In this document: positions 1-13,320 of the stretch, one piece after another
Position numbering within the stretch: position 1 is the stretch's first letter
Layout: every line of letters starts with the position of its first letter
From: Panorpa germanica
Taxonomy: Eukaryota > Arthropoda > Insecta > Mecoptera > Panorpidae
Length of the DNA: 64,000 bases
Reading direction: 5' to 3'
NCBI GenBank assembly: GCA_963678705.1
Contig: OY783203.1
Coordinates: forward strand, 6,014,001 to 6,078,000
The notes under the pieces: generated by a model
Seen by the model: only the letters and a program-made list of their open reading frames with translations
The model's database searches: none
What the model was told of the DNA's origin: nothing
Made by a program: the position numbers and the translations under genes

Positions 1-40
1 GGATTTGTAATATATACAGCGATTTAGTACATCAATCAAC

Positions 41-252
41 AAAAAGTCGTTAGAATTTTATAAAGATGGAATTACCTCAAAATTATTATGAGTCGGTAGG
101 CCCAACTTATAATAAACTTGAGGTTATTCCATCTTTATTTTTAAAATTCGTATATAAGTGCAAGCAGATCACAATTATTGTGCTTTTTATTTCTACCCTA
201 AAGAAGAAATTGTTTCGAAATTTTTCACTTGAAAAAATTCTAACGACTTTTT
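41..252. repeat. Short foldback (nested inverted repeats)
   Basis: An 18-bp perfect inverted repeat has arms at 41-58 and 235-252 (AAAAAGTCGTTAGAATTT and its complement). Inside it lies a second pair, 66-81 and 118-133, with one mismatch. GGCCCAACT near 101-109 is also complementary to AGTTGGGCC at 255-263. No protein is expected here; the 66-aa open frame crosses the stem. It may be a small foldback element or part of the neighbouring tRNA-like repeat. Confidence 0.55.
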
Positions 253-258
253 TTAGTT

Positions 259-325
259 GGGCCTGAACTGACAGCCTTTGGCGTTGTTAGCAGTCATGCT
301 AACCACTAGGCCACCAAGCCACTAA
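259..325 (-). repeat. tRNA-like SINE head, degenerate
   Basis: On the minus strand the stretch reads like the 5' end of a tRNA-derived SINE. It has an A-box-like TGGCCTAGTGGTTAGC and, ~40 bases on, a weak B-box-like GTCAGTTCAGGCCC. It does not fold as a functional tRNA and belongs to a different family from the common SINE of this window. Weakly similar A-box-like text occurs at 19280-19310 and 55265-55285. Confidence 0.4.
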
Positions 326-349
326 TTAATATTTATAACGACTAGTATT

Positions 350-1860
350 TTACGAAAACAAAACACTTAAATATAATTAAATTTGTAGAACAGTTTTGAA
401 TAAAATACATTTTTTTTAAATAAGACAAAATATTATTTATAATATTTATGTCAAAAAATAAATAAAGAACAATTTGAAATTCAGCAAAGGTTTACTTTAT
501 ACAGTACGGATATAGGGATATAGCTGTACTCCATACAGGCATATCGGGAACAGGGTACAGAAATCTAGATATATGTTCGAATCCACCCAGATAAATCATA
601 ATAAGTTTTCAACGGACCGTAGTCCATGGCTACACAAATATCTAAACGGTAAACAAATATTATCATGAAAAATCTTCTTTATATAAGCCGTTTATTTTGA
701 AAATGGAACAAATATCTTTTTGAAGAAAATTAAGTTAAGAATTATTCCCACTACTGTTTTAATTTTGTGTTTAATTTTAATTGTATAGCATATGGGAATA
801 TGCGTTGTCATTCTCTCCATTACTTTTAATTTAAAATTTAATTTACGTTTACTTCGTTTTTTAAAGCCTTATAAGTTTCTAAATTAAGAATTAAAATTAG
901 CTATAATCTCCAAATCTTTATTTTTAAAAGAAGTTAGAAGTTTGTTAAAAATAAAGAAGTAAAAACAATTTCTATTGCTATTGTTATTAAAGACAGAAAT
1001 TTTAATTATTTCACTTTCAATTTTGTCAAAATTTATATTACTAACGACGCATGCGCACCAACTAAATTAACTAAACACAAATGAAAACAAAATTTTAAAT
1101 GTAAAGAAAGAAATTCAAAAGAACATGATTATGCTAATATTTTCCAAATAACCTCTTGTAACAAGTATATATTATTGTGGCTAACACTTGTGGCACATTT
1201 AGCCTGTGTGACACATATGTACCGCGTGCCACCTACTGTCTAAATAATTTGTATAGAAATAAATATAAAAAAGTAATGTAAGTATCCAGTAGCTGTCAGC
1301 TTTATTTAATGTTTGTTTTTATTGATAATAAAACGCCAGCTCGGCAGGGGTCCGCCTGCCTCCACCGCCGCCGCCGCCGCCGCCGCCGCTTGTTGAAATA
1401 TAATCTACGAAACAACAAGATATTTAAGTTTGTTTTAATTACAATACTTGTATAACAGCAGTAACTAGTAATCCTTAATGATAAAATTGCACAAACATTC
1501 ATTTATTCATTTAGAAACATATTTCTTAATAAATTTAAAAAGGAACATAAAAATATTTAATATAAAATAATATTCCTAACTTCAAAATTTTGTATAAAAA
1601 GATAATGTAAATATGACAGCCAATTAAAAACGTGTTAGAATGTTATGTGGGGCGTGGCTTAAGGGCGCTGTTGCTGTACAAATAATAGGATATGATGGAG
1701 TCAAGGTTTTGTAATACATATTCTTTCGTGGGATTGAAAATATGAGTAAAACGGTGTTTTTGAGTAACGAGTAACATGGGATTGTACCTGCAACCCTCTT
1801 TTAGAAGATAGTTGTTTGATAGGAAACGTAAATTAAACCATATTGTGGTATTTCAAATAA
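350..1860. other. AT-rich intergenic stretch, no gene seen
   Basis: Very AT-rich DNA with no frame showing coding character. It contains a (CCG)n tract (annotated separately) and, near 1152-1240, text like the CTCTTGTAACAA...TGTGACACA motif of repeat family R5. The 66-aa minus frame at 1302-1502 with an arginine run is simply the translated CCG repeat. Confidence 0.6.
1365..1389. repeat. (CCG)n microsatellite
   Basis: About eight CCG units in an otherwise AT-rich setting. Flanking sequence (1340-1364) is also locally GC-rich. Nothing shows that it is translated. Confidence 0.85.
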
Positions 1861-1868
1861 AATTTACG

Positions 1869-1935
1869 TGACACAGTAGGCGAGAGCATTGATGTTTGAC
1901 GCTTAGTGTTCGGGTTCGATCCCCGAACCATAATT
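1869..1935 (+). repeat. tRNA-derived SINE, head fragment
   Basis: Matches the first ~67 bases of the main SINE family: GACACAGTAGGCGAGAGC, then the B box GGTTCGATCC. The body is missing or diverged beyond recognition, so this is a truncated copy. Confidence 0.75.
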
Positions 1936-2107
1936 ATTTACTGTAGCAGCAATATTCTTGTGTTAAAGTCATTTTACACGATCAGTTCAGACTCAGATTT
2001 AGATTCAGATTCAGACGAACGGTTAGATTATTGTAAACACTACGATTTGACCGTCGAAAAGTGTGCGAAGAAAGTTTAAACTGTTGTTTCTTACTTGGCC
2101 GCAACCT

Positions 2108-2361
2108 CCCAGTAAACAATTTGGTGAAGTGCCCTATTTTGTGACGTTTCTATCACTATTTCACTTCAATTATAGTTGGCATCAACTTTATCTTCATTTG
2201 TATTCCGACAGGTGGAGTAATTTCGCCATTTATAGCCGACAAAGTAGACATTTTATATGAAAAAATGTGAGAAACTGAACTATAAATGAACTTTTTTATG
2301 ACAAAAAAATCATGTCGCATCTTCAATATGATGTCAAAGTGACTCCAAAATATTTACTGGG
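2108..2361 (-). mobile_element. 254-bp MITE with CCCAGTAAACA termini (copy A)
   Basis: A non-autonomous element bounded by terminal inverted repeats beginning CCCAGTAAACAATTTGG on one end and ending in the complement TTTACTGGG. It is the reverse complement of copies at 26770-27023 and 57207-57460, and all three have the same length. No transposase is encoded; the 65-aa frame is incidental. No target-site duplication is obvious, so the superfamily is left open. Confidence 0.8.
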
Positions 2362-4620
2362 CTGTTATGCATAATAGTTTTAAAACGACCAACAACTGGT
2401 ACATTGTGCTCTTACACTTCGCTCTTATGTATCTTTAACAATGAACAAACATTTTCGAACAAAAACACCAATGTCAACACCAAAGAGACAGTTCTTAAAA
2501 CATTGTCTTTAAAAACTGTTTTAGTAAACAAAACACATTACCATCTGGAGTCGGTAAGATCAAAGGAAAACACGTTTGTTGTTGATTTTGAGTCTGCTTG
2601 GTTTGAACACGCAGTTTTGTTTTTGTGAACATTTGCGCTTGTCAGGTGTTGTTTATCATGTTTATAATTTTTATGGGACACACAGAAAAACACTAAAAAC
2701 AAAACCAGTCTCTTCAGTGTGAACAGTCTGTTTACGAAAAACAAAACTGTTTTAAAATAAAACAAAATATGTTTTTGTTTTGTTTTTTGACAACAAAACT
2801 ATTTTCAAAACTGTCTCTCTGGTGTGAAACCGGCATTAAAATTGTTTTGGGAAACATAGGAAAATTCTCAATGTAAACATAAAATAAATTTCCATTTTAA
2901 CATATAAATTGTGTTGTTAAATAAACATATAAAAGCTATGTATATTGAATTAATGAATAAAGATTATAATAATTAATTTAAATGAACGAGTATAGAACAA
3001 ACACTTGAAATTATTAGAAACAAAAAAAAATATACTCATAGTCCGGGAAATAAATAAAGAGAGTGAGTCTACTACTACTACGTCTCGTCTACTTCAGTCT
3101 CTGTAGCATTGTATTGTAGTTTTATGTAGTGTTAATAATTGAAAAAATTCCCGCACAAATAGAAACAAAACATTAAGTATTACAAGACATAAATTTTGTT
3201 GAATTCAACAGCTAAATTCGCTTGCATCTATCTGCATTGTTTGTAGTTTTCCACTATTCAAGTCTAATGACTGCTTGTTAGAAGTTTGAAGTAATGACTT
3301 TTAAAATAAGACTGGAATACTTTATCAGTTAGTTAGAGCGATGGATCAGGTTGTAAGAGTTTTTCTTTTAAATTTATTTATTTGGCTTTAGCTTATTCAA
3401 CCTTCTTGATATAATAGTAGGGTAGTTTAGTATTTTAGCAACTCTGGCTTCAACTTACTTATGATGTAGTAAATGAAAAAATGCGGGAAACAAATTGTAG
3501 AATAATTATTTTCCACAAAATCATAATATAACAACTAAACAAAAATGTATGTTGAATCTGACGAGTTTTTGAAATTTTTAGTGAAGTTCTCTATTTTGAA
3601 AATACTTTTGAAATAAACAAAAATTGGCAAAAGAAATTTTGCCCCTGCAAATAAGGAAAGATTGCCAAAAAATGTTTGTGGTAGCCATTTTGTAAATTGA
3701 TACTTCCAAAGGAGAACTACCAGCCCACTTTCTACGCCATTTTGAAATTTTTCTTGAATTACATTGTGTTGTGTATTTAAGGTTCATTCAACATAACTAA
3801 AGCTGACTTTTACGTAAACAATATAAAACACAATGTTTTGTAACCTATTTTGTTGTTTCTTTTTTTAAATATCTACTCTCCTGTACATTAGCATAGTCAT
3901 AAAAAAATTTAGAACACCTTTTCAAGGGTGTTCAAATCTTTGGAAGTCCTTTTTAATTATTAAGCATGTTTTGTATTTTGCGGGTCATTCATTTACCATA
4001 TTTTTCATAAGCTGAAAGTTCATTTTACTCGATTAATAAAAAGAGCACTGTACTGACAAGTTTTATATTTTAGTATTAGATAGTACGGAGTTATGCATAG
4101 TAAAACTAAAATTATAATTAAAACTAAAAATTCAAAATTATTAATAATATTAGTTTTATGGTTTCAGACCACATAGAAAAAATTAAGTTTAAAAAACAAA
4201 TTGGTACCAAAATACGATTACAGCATAAGCTATTTTAACCGCTGTATTTAAAGTCTAACACACCTGGATCCAAAAAACTTGTTTGTTCCGAGATTATACA
4301 AAGTATATAACTTTGCGACGTAAATCATAGACCCTTAGTAGATGTATTACTTCTAACTTTTGTACTTTTTTTTATTTCTTAACTTTTCATGTGTATGTGT
4401 GTTACTTTTTTTTTTTGGGTTATATTTTATTTTTTTTTAAATTTTAAAATATAATTCTTTATATATTACTCTCTCAGTTCGGAAATGAACTTCAAAATTG
4501 AGTTTGAGAAACTTTTAGAATATATAAAATAAATTGTACCAACAAATATTTTTCATAACAACGTAATAATTTTAAATTTATAATTCTACTTATTATTTGA
4601 TATAAATTTAAATAAAATTA
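2362..4620. other. AT-rich intergenic stretch
   Basis: No gene supported. From 2484 to 2825 the words AGAGACAGTT and AACTGTCTCT flank a segment rich in AAAACTGTTTT, suggesting an old foldback repeat. The short frames at 2404-2765 read through it on both strands and are not believable genes. Confidence 0.5.
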
Positions 4621-4690
4621 CGACACAGTGTGCGAGGGTATTGATACTTGACAATGACTGCTGTGTCTTCGGGTTCGATCCCTGGATTAA
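4621..4690 (+). repeat. tRNA-derived SINE, head fragment
   Basis: Begins CGACACAGTGTGCGAGGG and carries TGCTGTGTCTTCGGGTTCG with a B-box-like GGTTCGATCCC. The similarity ends after the tRNA-like part. Confidence 0.8.
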
Positions 4691-5079
4691 GTTAAATTGA
4701 TTATATATATTAACATAATTTTATTTTTAATATACTTATCTAATTTTTATTTTAATTTAAACATTATAATGTAAAAGATTATTTTTTTTCTGTTAGCGTG
4801 ATACCAATATTTAATTAATTCCATATATTATAATAAATTATGTATTCAATTTTAATAGATTAATTACTATTTTATTAATTTCCAGTTTTAATTAGTTTAA
4901 TATTGAATTCAGTGCTAGTTAAATAATTAATTATTACATTTAAATGATTTTATTAGTTTTTTATTGATTCCTGTTCAGTGTTCTTTGTAGATAGTGTTAC
5001 TGAATCGGAATCGATGAGTAGAATTCTTTATAATTAATCATTGTAATCGCGGGAGAATTGCAAGGCACTGTGTCTTGAG

Positions 5080-5130
5080 TATAGTGGCACCCGCCGCGCG
5101 GCCCGAGAAATACGAGCATCAGTGCCTGCG
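5080..5130. other. Small GC-rich pocket
   Basis: The short run around GCCGCGCGGCCC contrasts with the AT-rich surroundings. There is no convincing frame, splice signal or promoter context, so only the composition is reported. Confidence 0.4.
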
Positions 5131-5406
5131 GAGATATAATTTGAATAATATCTTGGCTAAGCATTAAATTAAAATGTACATACACTCTTATATGCGGTTA
5201 TTGTAAAATGAACATGAATTTGTAGTAAACGCGTCAAATGTTAATAATCTTAAAATAACTTATACACATTATATAGTGTAAAAGATGTATAATTTGCAAG
5301 GAATGTAATTCAGCTATCCATACTTAACCCTTTAGCAAACTATGCTTTATATGATTCGCCATTGTTCTAGGAGAATATCGTTTATGATTACACGTTATGG
5401 TTGATA

Positions 5407-6075
5407 AGTGGGGGTAAGGTCAAAACGATAAAAAAGAAGCATATTTTCGATAATGTTTTTTGACGACACAGTAAATATATAATTATTTCTATAATTACTA
5501 TATGATAAAATGACATTTGAAGAATACTTTGTAAAATTTTCACAAATGAATATCAAGAAAGGAGACATTGACAGCGAATCTCCGCAGATGTCACCAAAAA
5601 AAATAACACTGCGGTGCCACTCATACCCACCCATCACTGAATTTTCTGGAAAACCAAAATGAATTTATTAGTTGATAAGTTTCCGCAGTTAACGCTGTCG
5701 AGTTTTTATTGATTTTTAAATTTTTTACAGCACTTAGAAGACAAAATCCGATTTTTCATAAAAAGAATCAGAAACTTTGTTATTTTAAAATTCCTTAAAA
5801 TTAAAGAAACTCGATAGCGTTACCTCGGCATTTATGTCAAAAAAGAGTGTGCAAAATTTCAAAAGAATCGGTCCAGTAGATTTTGAGCTAGAGAGGACAC
5901 CGACTCTGAAAATACTATGTGTGAGAAACCGCATTTAAAAGTTTCTCAGAAAGCAGACCAGAGAGGTGAAGACTTAAAACTCTATATCTCCGACAGTTTT
6001 ACTCCAATCGAGTTCAAATTTTTACACAATAAATACACACTTAATATGTTGTGCAATAACAAATAAATAAATAAA
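5407..6075 (+). repeat. Interspersed repeat R2, copy 1 (~0.67 kb)
   Basis: Long near-identical match in the same orientation to 56451-57155. Both contain GGTCAAAACGATAAAAAAG or a close variant, a shared GACAGCGAATCT block, and end near a segment reading ATATCTCCGACAGTTT. The middle has an internal inverted repeat (AACGCTGTCGAG near 5691 against CTCGATAGCGTT near 5810). No transposase or reverse transcriptase frame is visible. It is probably a non-autonomous element of unknown class. Confidence 0.8.
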
Positions 6076-6079
6076 AGAA

Positions 6080-9000
6080 AATAAAAAAGAAAAAACTTTT
6101 CGGGTTAATATTTGGTTTAGTTTCACCAATAAAGAAGGTTACGTGTTAAAATTTTAGATGAAAATCATTGGAGTATTAAATTATTTTTTTAATGTAAAAT
6201 ATTCAAAGTAGGTAAATAAGTGAATAAAATTAACATAAATTAATATAGTAATTAAAAATAACATATAATTAAGACAGAATAATAATTATGGGTAAAAAAT
6301 ATAAAAGGTTTTTCTATTCATTTTAGTCGATATGTCGATTTCTTCAAACCTTAAAATGTACTGTTATATGAGAATGTATTGGTTTGGTACATAATAAAGA
6401 AAACTTGGTTCGCCAAATCAGCATATGCAAAACGGGAACGTTATAAATCAGAGTGAGGCTCGTTTCTACGTCATGTTACATCTCAATCCAACGTGGGGCG
6501 TCTCAGAAAAGAGGAGGAAAAGAAATACATACTCAATATACTAATACTAATGCTACGAGTATTAAACTTAAACTTAACTTGTTTTGTTGATTGGATTGTC
6601 CAAAATATTTAAATAATGAAGACTTTTGAATTAGATATAAATTATTTAAAATATACTTCTATAATTGTTTTAATTTTTTAACAGTGGCGTAGTGACATTT
6701 TTGATTTAATATGTAAAAGTCTTTTTTATAGTCAATGGCTTATGCTTATAACTTATTTAACATTTTTTTCGTTTTCTTTATAATCTATTATATAGAGGGC
6801 CGTTATATCGAGGTTATGTTATATTTGAAAATTTAAATTCTTCTTCAAATTTACGTAATATTTCAGTTACATCAATTTTTTAGCTTCTTTATGCTTAATA
6901 TCTTATGAATTACGTAGAGTCGTACGTTACGTATATTTTTGTAAATAAGTATCTAAATATAATGTTGCCCAGGGTTTTATTTACATTTTTGTAGCATTGT
7001 AAACAGACAGTGCTACAGTTACACGATATTATAATAAGTGGAATAGTCGTTCAATTATAATAGGAAGATTTTTTGTCTTCCTGCTACTACTCAAATCACT
7101 GTTTGATATTTTCTGTTGATTCTTAAAAAATAGGAAGCTAGACTCCTTTATATTTTTCTTATCTTCAGAACAATTGTTTTTTTTTTCTAAACATGTTTTT
7201 TATGATGTTTAAAAAATAACATTTTATGTTTTTTACATTGTCATATTTCTACCGTAAAAAATGTTTAAACTAATTTTTTAGCTTTTTATTATACAAATTC
7301 GCAATAGGGGTCTATTAGCAAGTAAAAAATAACTGTAACTTTTAAAGTAAGTACACAAAACCCTTAAAGTCTGTGTGTGTGAGACATTTTTGTTAAAATG
7401 GGGCCCCATAAATAATAATTAGGTTACTAGTGTCAGGAGAACACTTGTGATTTAAATAGAGGTCAGGTCGTCCATATTTTTGCAAAAAAAATTGGATTCC
7501 TTGTTTTGACTAATGTCAACTTATAAACGTATGTGAAAATATTGTGCAAGAAAAAAATTCTAAAATAGGCTCCAGCACGATGTTTAAAGACACCACTGTG
7601 CTAATGAATAATAGTTTTCAAGTATATAAAATACTGTCCTATTTATTTATTATACAAAATAATTTTTAACTTCATAAATAAAATAAATTGTTATTTATTA
7701 TTAGATTTTCCTATGATAAATCTATGATTAGCATGTTGTTAAATCAGTCCGTTATTTATTACGTTTAAATAAACATTGTAACGAATATTGTGTGGACACT
7801 ACTATTTCAACCGTGTTTGCATATTTAATTAAATATTATCGACCACATATGTAATTAATTAAATAAATATTCACGTTTTTAATACAATTACAATGCGAAA
7901 CCATATAACTACAATATTATTATATACTACATAGATACTATACATAAAACCATATACATGAGTACAATGTTAATCATTTTGTAGTTTATATTTATATGTA
8001 TCATAATATTCTGTTGTTGTTCAAATTATTTAGAACAGTTTGTTTTATTATTAAATAACTGTAAAACATTTAAATATATAATAAACATATTGAAATATAA
8101 AATGAATACTAGCGAAAGTGTCCGGTTTCGTCCGAGTTTTGTCGAACACTAAATATTGTTATATTTAACACAAAAATTATTATTATATTTAGAATTTAAA
8201 AAAATCTTAAATTCATACTATAAATAAAATTTATCGCAAATAAAGCCTGGTAGTATATACTATCACTGTATAAATATATTACTACAATGTTATATTTACT
8301 AGATAAAGAAACAAATTACGTTTAACACAAATTAAAAATTTATTAATAAAATCATCTTATTTTGATTATATTGACGACACAACATAGTGATCGAGAGCAA
8401 ATATAAATTGCCAAAATAAAAAACAGTAGTCCATTGAATAAATATTCACTTATCTAATTAAAGTGCAATAAAGTTGAATTGCATCCCCGTGAGATGGTCT
8501 GTGTATGCACCCCCGACAATTTCTGCCCTCTTTCTGTTTACTGTTTTTATAAAATTTATGATTTACTTTATTTACCCCAATAAAAGATATTGTGGGTCCA
8601 AATAAAAGAAATACATTTTTTAAACAATTTTTTTTAAGTTAAATATTTTTTGGTTAACACCGCTGCGTCGGTTGATCTTGCCGTAACTGTTTGACCGTGA
8701 AATTAAAATTATAAAAAAATATGAAATATGTTTTTAGGTATACACTAACCTTGAAATATTATTTTGTTTGTTTATCAACAATGTGTTTGTTCAAAATATT
8801 TTTTTAAATGTTTTTGTCTCAAAATAAATTATTCATCATTTTAAATTTCCGGAAGACAGCGTGAAGGTCATAGGTTACAATGTGTTAATGGGAAATTTAC
8901 ACACAAGTGACCACCAGGTTTTTTTTTTGAATAATAAGTTAAATTGTTTACAATTTATTGCTATTGTAGTAAATTTATTACTTTCAAGGATACTCTATAT

Positions 9001-10800
9001 GTATACTCGTACGAGAATATTTTTCTTGTAGTCATAAAATATTGTTTTATTTATATCTACCTGTTATGCTATTCTTAAAAAAAGCATTTTGATAGACATA
9101 GCCCAATACGAGAGAGAATGTTTTTCACAGTGATAGTTCATTTGAAAGAGCATTATCGTACCAAGATAACAACGCTTCTTATTTTGCTTATATTCTTTCT
9201 TCATTAAAGAAACTCGTATATACTAAATTATAATATCAAATCAACTTTATTTCAATAGACATACATTGTATAAATAAAATATTTTTGACAAAAGAAAGTT
9301 ACTTAATTGGATATGAATATTGATCTCACCTGTTGCAATATCTTTACACTATACATTGAAACTATTTTAATTGAATTATTTTGTGTATATAGTATATTAG
9401 TATTAAATCATTAAACAGTTTGAAACTTAATAAGAACACGAGTAAAACTCGTGTCTCTAAAGTTTTTAGAATTGTAGGAAAATTATTAAATACTTTATTA
9501 TTTTTTTTTTTTTTTTTTCAAAATTATCTAACACTTTTTCATTTTGTTACAGGTGAGTGGCAGTTCTTGTAAATAATTTCGTCGTCCGTGCGTCGCAGAA
9601 AGAAAATCAAAAAATCAAAAAATCAATTCAAATTAAAATAATTATATTCTCTATAAAATATAAAACAAAAAACAACAAAAACAATATGTAATGAATTTAT
9701 GTATTTTTATTTTTATTGGTTTTCGTGTCAGTATACTGTCCACTAAGTGTTATATAATAATTATTATATTTTAAAAATATATAAAAAATATAATTTATTA
9801 ATGATAGAAATATCATTAATAAAAGAAACTAGTAAATATTAGATTGTAAGAAGCAAACTATAAAAATGTACATATTTAATTACCGAATATACGTAAAAAA
9901 CAAAAATAAAATATATTAAAATAATAAACAGACTTAACAGACCTTACAAAAACGTCATAGTGAAAATCCGTAAATAATGAAAAATAAATTTTCCATTCAA
10001 ATTGGTTGCAATAACAATTCAATAACAATGACATTATGAAAATAGTTCCTATAAAATAAACAAGATACAAGATAAAATAAATGCAAATCTTGCCACTCGC
10101 TCTGTTTTGCTGTAAGACATTAGGATCATTATTTATTTATTAAATTAGCGTAAATTAATTAAGATAAAATGTTGTATTTTATAATAAAATCACGAGAAAA
10201 TGCATTGGTTAATAAAATTATACATGTACCATACGAACGAGTACGTGTATGTATATGTATAATGTATATGTATTAGAATAAAAATCTTAAAGATCATTTA
10301 GTCATTTACTAATTAAAGTTAAATACATACGAGTAAGAGTAGTAACTTATTTTAAAATAATTCATTGCAATATTGGTGCAATAAATTTTTTCGTGTGATA
10401 TGTGTTTTAGTAATCTTGAAACTGTGGTCCAAGCCAACGTTAACTGTCAAAGAATATTAAGTGCGATAACATTGCGATAAACAGATTATAATAAATAAAT
10501 CATTTGAATATAATACGAATTAAAATTGCAGAATGTAAGATAACCAGTATGATAAAATATAGGCGCAACATAGTGTGGTAGGTACTCGTAAATCCATTAA
10601 TAAAATGTACGTCAGATAGTGAAAAGTGCAATATTGCAGAGCTGCATTCCTTGTCAGTTAGCACCATGACTAATGTCCTGCTGTCATGTATCCGTCACGT
10701 GTAAAACATGAACATGGTGGTGCCCCCCCCCCTCTACATCTCCCCCTAATTCTCGTAGGCTCTCGGGGCAAGGAGTCCCCGTGGATCACATCTTGTTGGA
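6080..10800. other. AT-rich intergenic stretch, no gene seen
   Basis: About 4.7 kb with no supported coding frame. A likely fragment of the main SINE head (GACGACACA...CGAGAGC) sits at 8373-8400. A poly-T run lies at 9503-9519, and a poly-C run at 10722-10733. Nothing else stands out. Confidence 0.6.
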
Positions 10801-10803
10801 GTA

Positions 10804-11255
10804 GGCCATCCGCACATGGGGCGACTGGTTGCAAATCTTAGCCCCGAATCTGCCCGAACCGAATGAGAATGGAACTGTGTTGTTAGTGAGAGAACGCACG
10901 TGTAAACGAGTAATAAAACACAAGGCACGAATGAAACTAAACTGGTAGTCGAGCCGTGAATCTCTATAGAATTTTTAACAATAGCAAAACAAGGGATTAT
11001 TGACTATTATGTTATATTTGATAGTATGTATGTATTTAAATACTTTTCAATAGTATTCGTTAATATCTCTGTTGATGATGCCATCATCAAAACCATGCAA
11101 CCAGGTTTCAAGAAATTGACTTGCGGCAAACGTACTCAAAATCAGTTTAGTTACGTTCGTCTCGTTCTCTCACTAATAACACAGTTGTAATCACATTCGG
11201 TTCGGGCAGATTCGGGGCTAAGGTTTGCAACTAGTGGCCTCGTGTGCGGAGGGCC
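10804..11255. mobile_element. PIF/Harbinger-like MITE with long inverted arms
   Basis: A 452-bp palindromic element. The left arm (10804 to ~10945) begins GGCCATCCGCACATGGGG; the right arm (~11130-11255) is its diverged reverse complement ending GTGTGCGGAGGGCC. Both share a block reading CCGAATCTGCCCGAACCGA. A 3-bp GTA flanks it on both sides (10801-10803, 11256-11258). Similar terminal sequence at 14591-15006 is flanked by TAA. GG-starting TIRs with 3-bp duplications fit PIF/Harbinger. No transposase is present. Confidence 0.7.
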
Positions 11256-11339
11256 GTATGGTGCACCGGTACGCGGGTACGCGATACAACTGTTATGCAT
11301 TTCGTATTGTAGATGAGTTAAATGTGGACTATACGTCCA

Positions 11340-11960
11340 GTTCTCTTGCTCTCCGGACTCCGGACTCGGGACTCCGGCTCAAATAAATCACCGTGCTAAG
11401 CAATGCAGCGAAACTATAACTCAAGAGAACAACATAACTAACATTGCAGCAATCGAGAACGAGAAATATCTTCATTTCATTATTTATTCCTTCGTACACC
11501 GACACAACACATCGGCATTGGGCATTGGGCATCGGGCGTCCTGCAAGCCGGTGGTGGTGTGGCGGCTCCTATCGGTATGGCCACTTGGGCCGGAGTACTT
11601 CGGGTACTCCACAGGCCACAGTCTCCTCCAGAGCCGTATCTGTATGCCTTGCTACGGGACGGTTCTCTAGTTCTCCCGTGGATTGCGGACTCGTGGTGGT
11701 GTGGTGGCGGACTGTACACCGTACAGCGTGTATCGCGCGCTTGGCGGCTTGGACGCGATGAATTATGACTCCAGTCGTGTTGGCATTGCCTTAGCCCCTT
11801 AGCCCCATCTCTACCCTCTTCACACTGCTCTTTACTCACCCTATATTTCTGTACAACGAAATGTTCCCTCCTCAGTTCTCAGTCCTCAACTATTCCCGTA
11901 CGTCCCTGTCAGCCTTCCCGCTGCGAACAGAGATCAGGGAATCCAATATGGCGGCTTGCA
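11340..11960. promoter_or_regulatory. GC-rich island, candidate promoter region
   Basis: About 600 bp of GC- and CpG-rich sequence in a strongly AT-rich region. It starts with tandem CTCCGGACTCCGGACTCGGG and ends at 11946-11955 with ATATGGCGGC, which resembles the YY1/Pho-type element often found at transcription starts. Overlapping open frames on both strands (11444-11839) reflect GC content. Which strand would be transcribed, and whether it is a promoter at all, is not settled by the sequence. Confidence 0.35.
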
Positions 11961-12499
11961 GCCTGCAGCCTGTAGCCCATTGCATTGCATTTATATATAT
12001 TGCACATTATATTTACTCGAAAAAGCGGATAAATTATTAATTTAAATACCAGAGAGCGTCAAGTCGATAAATCAACACACTAATTAACATTGGCTTGGTC
12101 AGTATTGGATACAAATACTCGCACAGTTCATATATCACTTAATATAACTAGAAACAAGCGTTGTTCAAAATTTGTGCCATTTGTCAGCCGATAAATACAC
12201 TCCAGAACATGCCGACATGCCGACAAATATCGACAAATATGTCGGCAATATAGTCCTACCTAAATTAAATACGTAATTACTATAGAATCAAAGCAGATGC
12301 TGGTTATATACTTTTATTTAAATTTAAAACTAACGTAAAATGTAACGTCTGCTCCTAATGAAATGATTTTGCATTACGTATATTTTAATTATTAGTACGC
12401 GAACAAATATATAGTAAATGTTAAAGATTAACGCGTTGTATACGATTAGTGTTATAAGTAATCTCCTCTGACTGATAAAAATGACACATCTTAGTGGAA

Positions 12500-12620
12500 C
12501 GAGATGTCAAAACAAATACAAAGTACACCTACTGTACCAGCAAACCTGACTCGGACCTTGGTGGTCATAATGCGGGCCTTGGTCCATGGTCCGTGGTCCG
12601 ATCCGAACCGATGTTCCCAA
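12500..12620. other. GC-rich pocket with imperfect tandem words
   Basis: Contains close repeats of GGTCC (GGTCCATGGTCCGTGGTCCG). Both strands are open for ~68 codons. There are no coding hallmarks or clear splice sites. Confidence 0.35.
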
Positions 12621-12959
12621 GGGGCACACGTAGAATTATTAAGAATAGTTTGTAAGTTACCTGCGTCACATATACGTAAATTCAAAAATTTATTCAAAAT
12701 ATTTGTGTAGTACCGTGTGAAAATGTATTGTTTATATATGATTTTGTATTATAATGAATTTAAAAAATAAAACAAAATTCTGTTAAATTAATAAATAACG
12801 CTTTTTTATTATTATTATAGTTTTATAGAAAACCTGTTTTATCCATTGAAATAAAAACTAAATTTAGTGTCGCGTCAACAGCACAATATGTCATATACTA
12901 AATTTCAATAAGAAACGCAGAAAGAAAATCCGATAAAACAGAAAATAAAAAACATATAA

Positions 12960-13320
12960 AAAGTTGATGTAATGTGAATTTAATTTACAGAGTGTCGCGC
13001 TAAAAGTAGGCCCGATCCGTCGTGGTGTGGGGTCACCCCAAAAACCCCACCCCACTACGCTCCACTTTACCCTTACCCCATCACCATGACGCCATGTGAT
13101 ATCTTCAAATGTAAAATAAATGACATTTTTCGAATACTAGCATACCACCCAACGTCAAGCTGCACTAAAATATGTTTTCTGTCGATGTGAACGATGAAGA
13201 CGTTTGATCAGAGTCTAAAAAGGGGGCATTATATTTAACCAAATATTTTAATTAGTTGTCCTAATCGTTGTGTGTTAATAACGTCTCCAAGAGGAGGGGG
13301 GGGGGATGCCGCAGGATTGT
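12960..13320. other. Mixed composition, G/C runs
   Basis: Contains a hairpin-prone GTGGGGTCACCCC at ~13027-13040, CCCCACCCC at ~13045-13055 and a G-run at ~13294-13304. No gene is seen. Confidence 0.4.

Noticed and set aside
11444-11839. Overlapping 105-119 codon frames on both strands as genes
   Set aside because: They overlap each other in a GC-rich island where stop codons are rare. No start context, splice sites or domain is visible.
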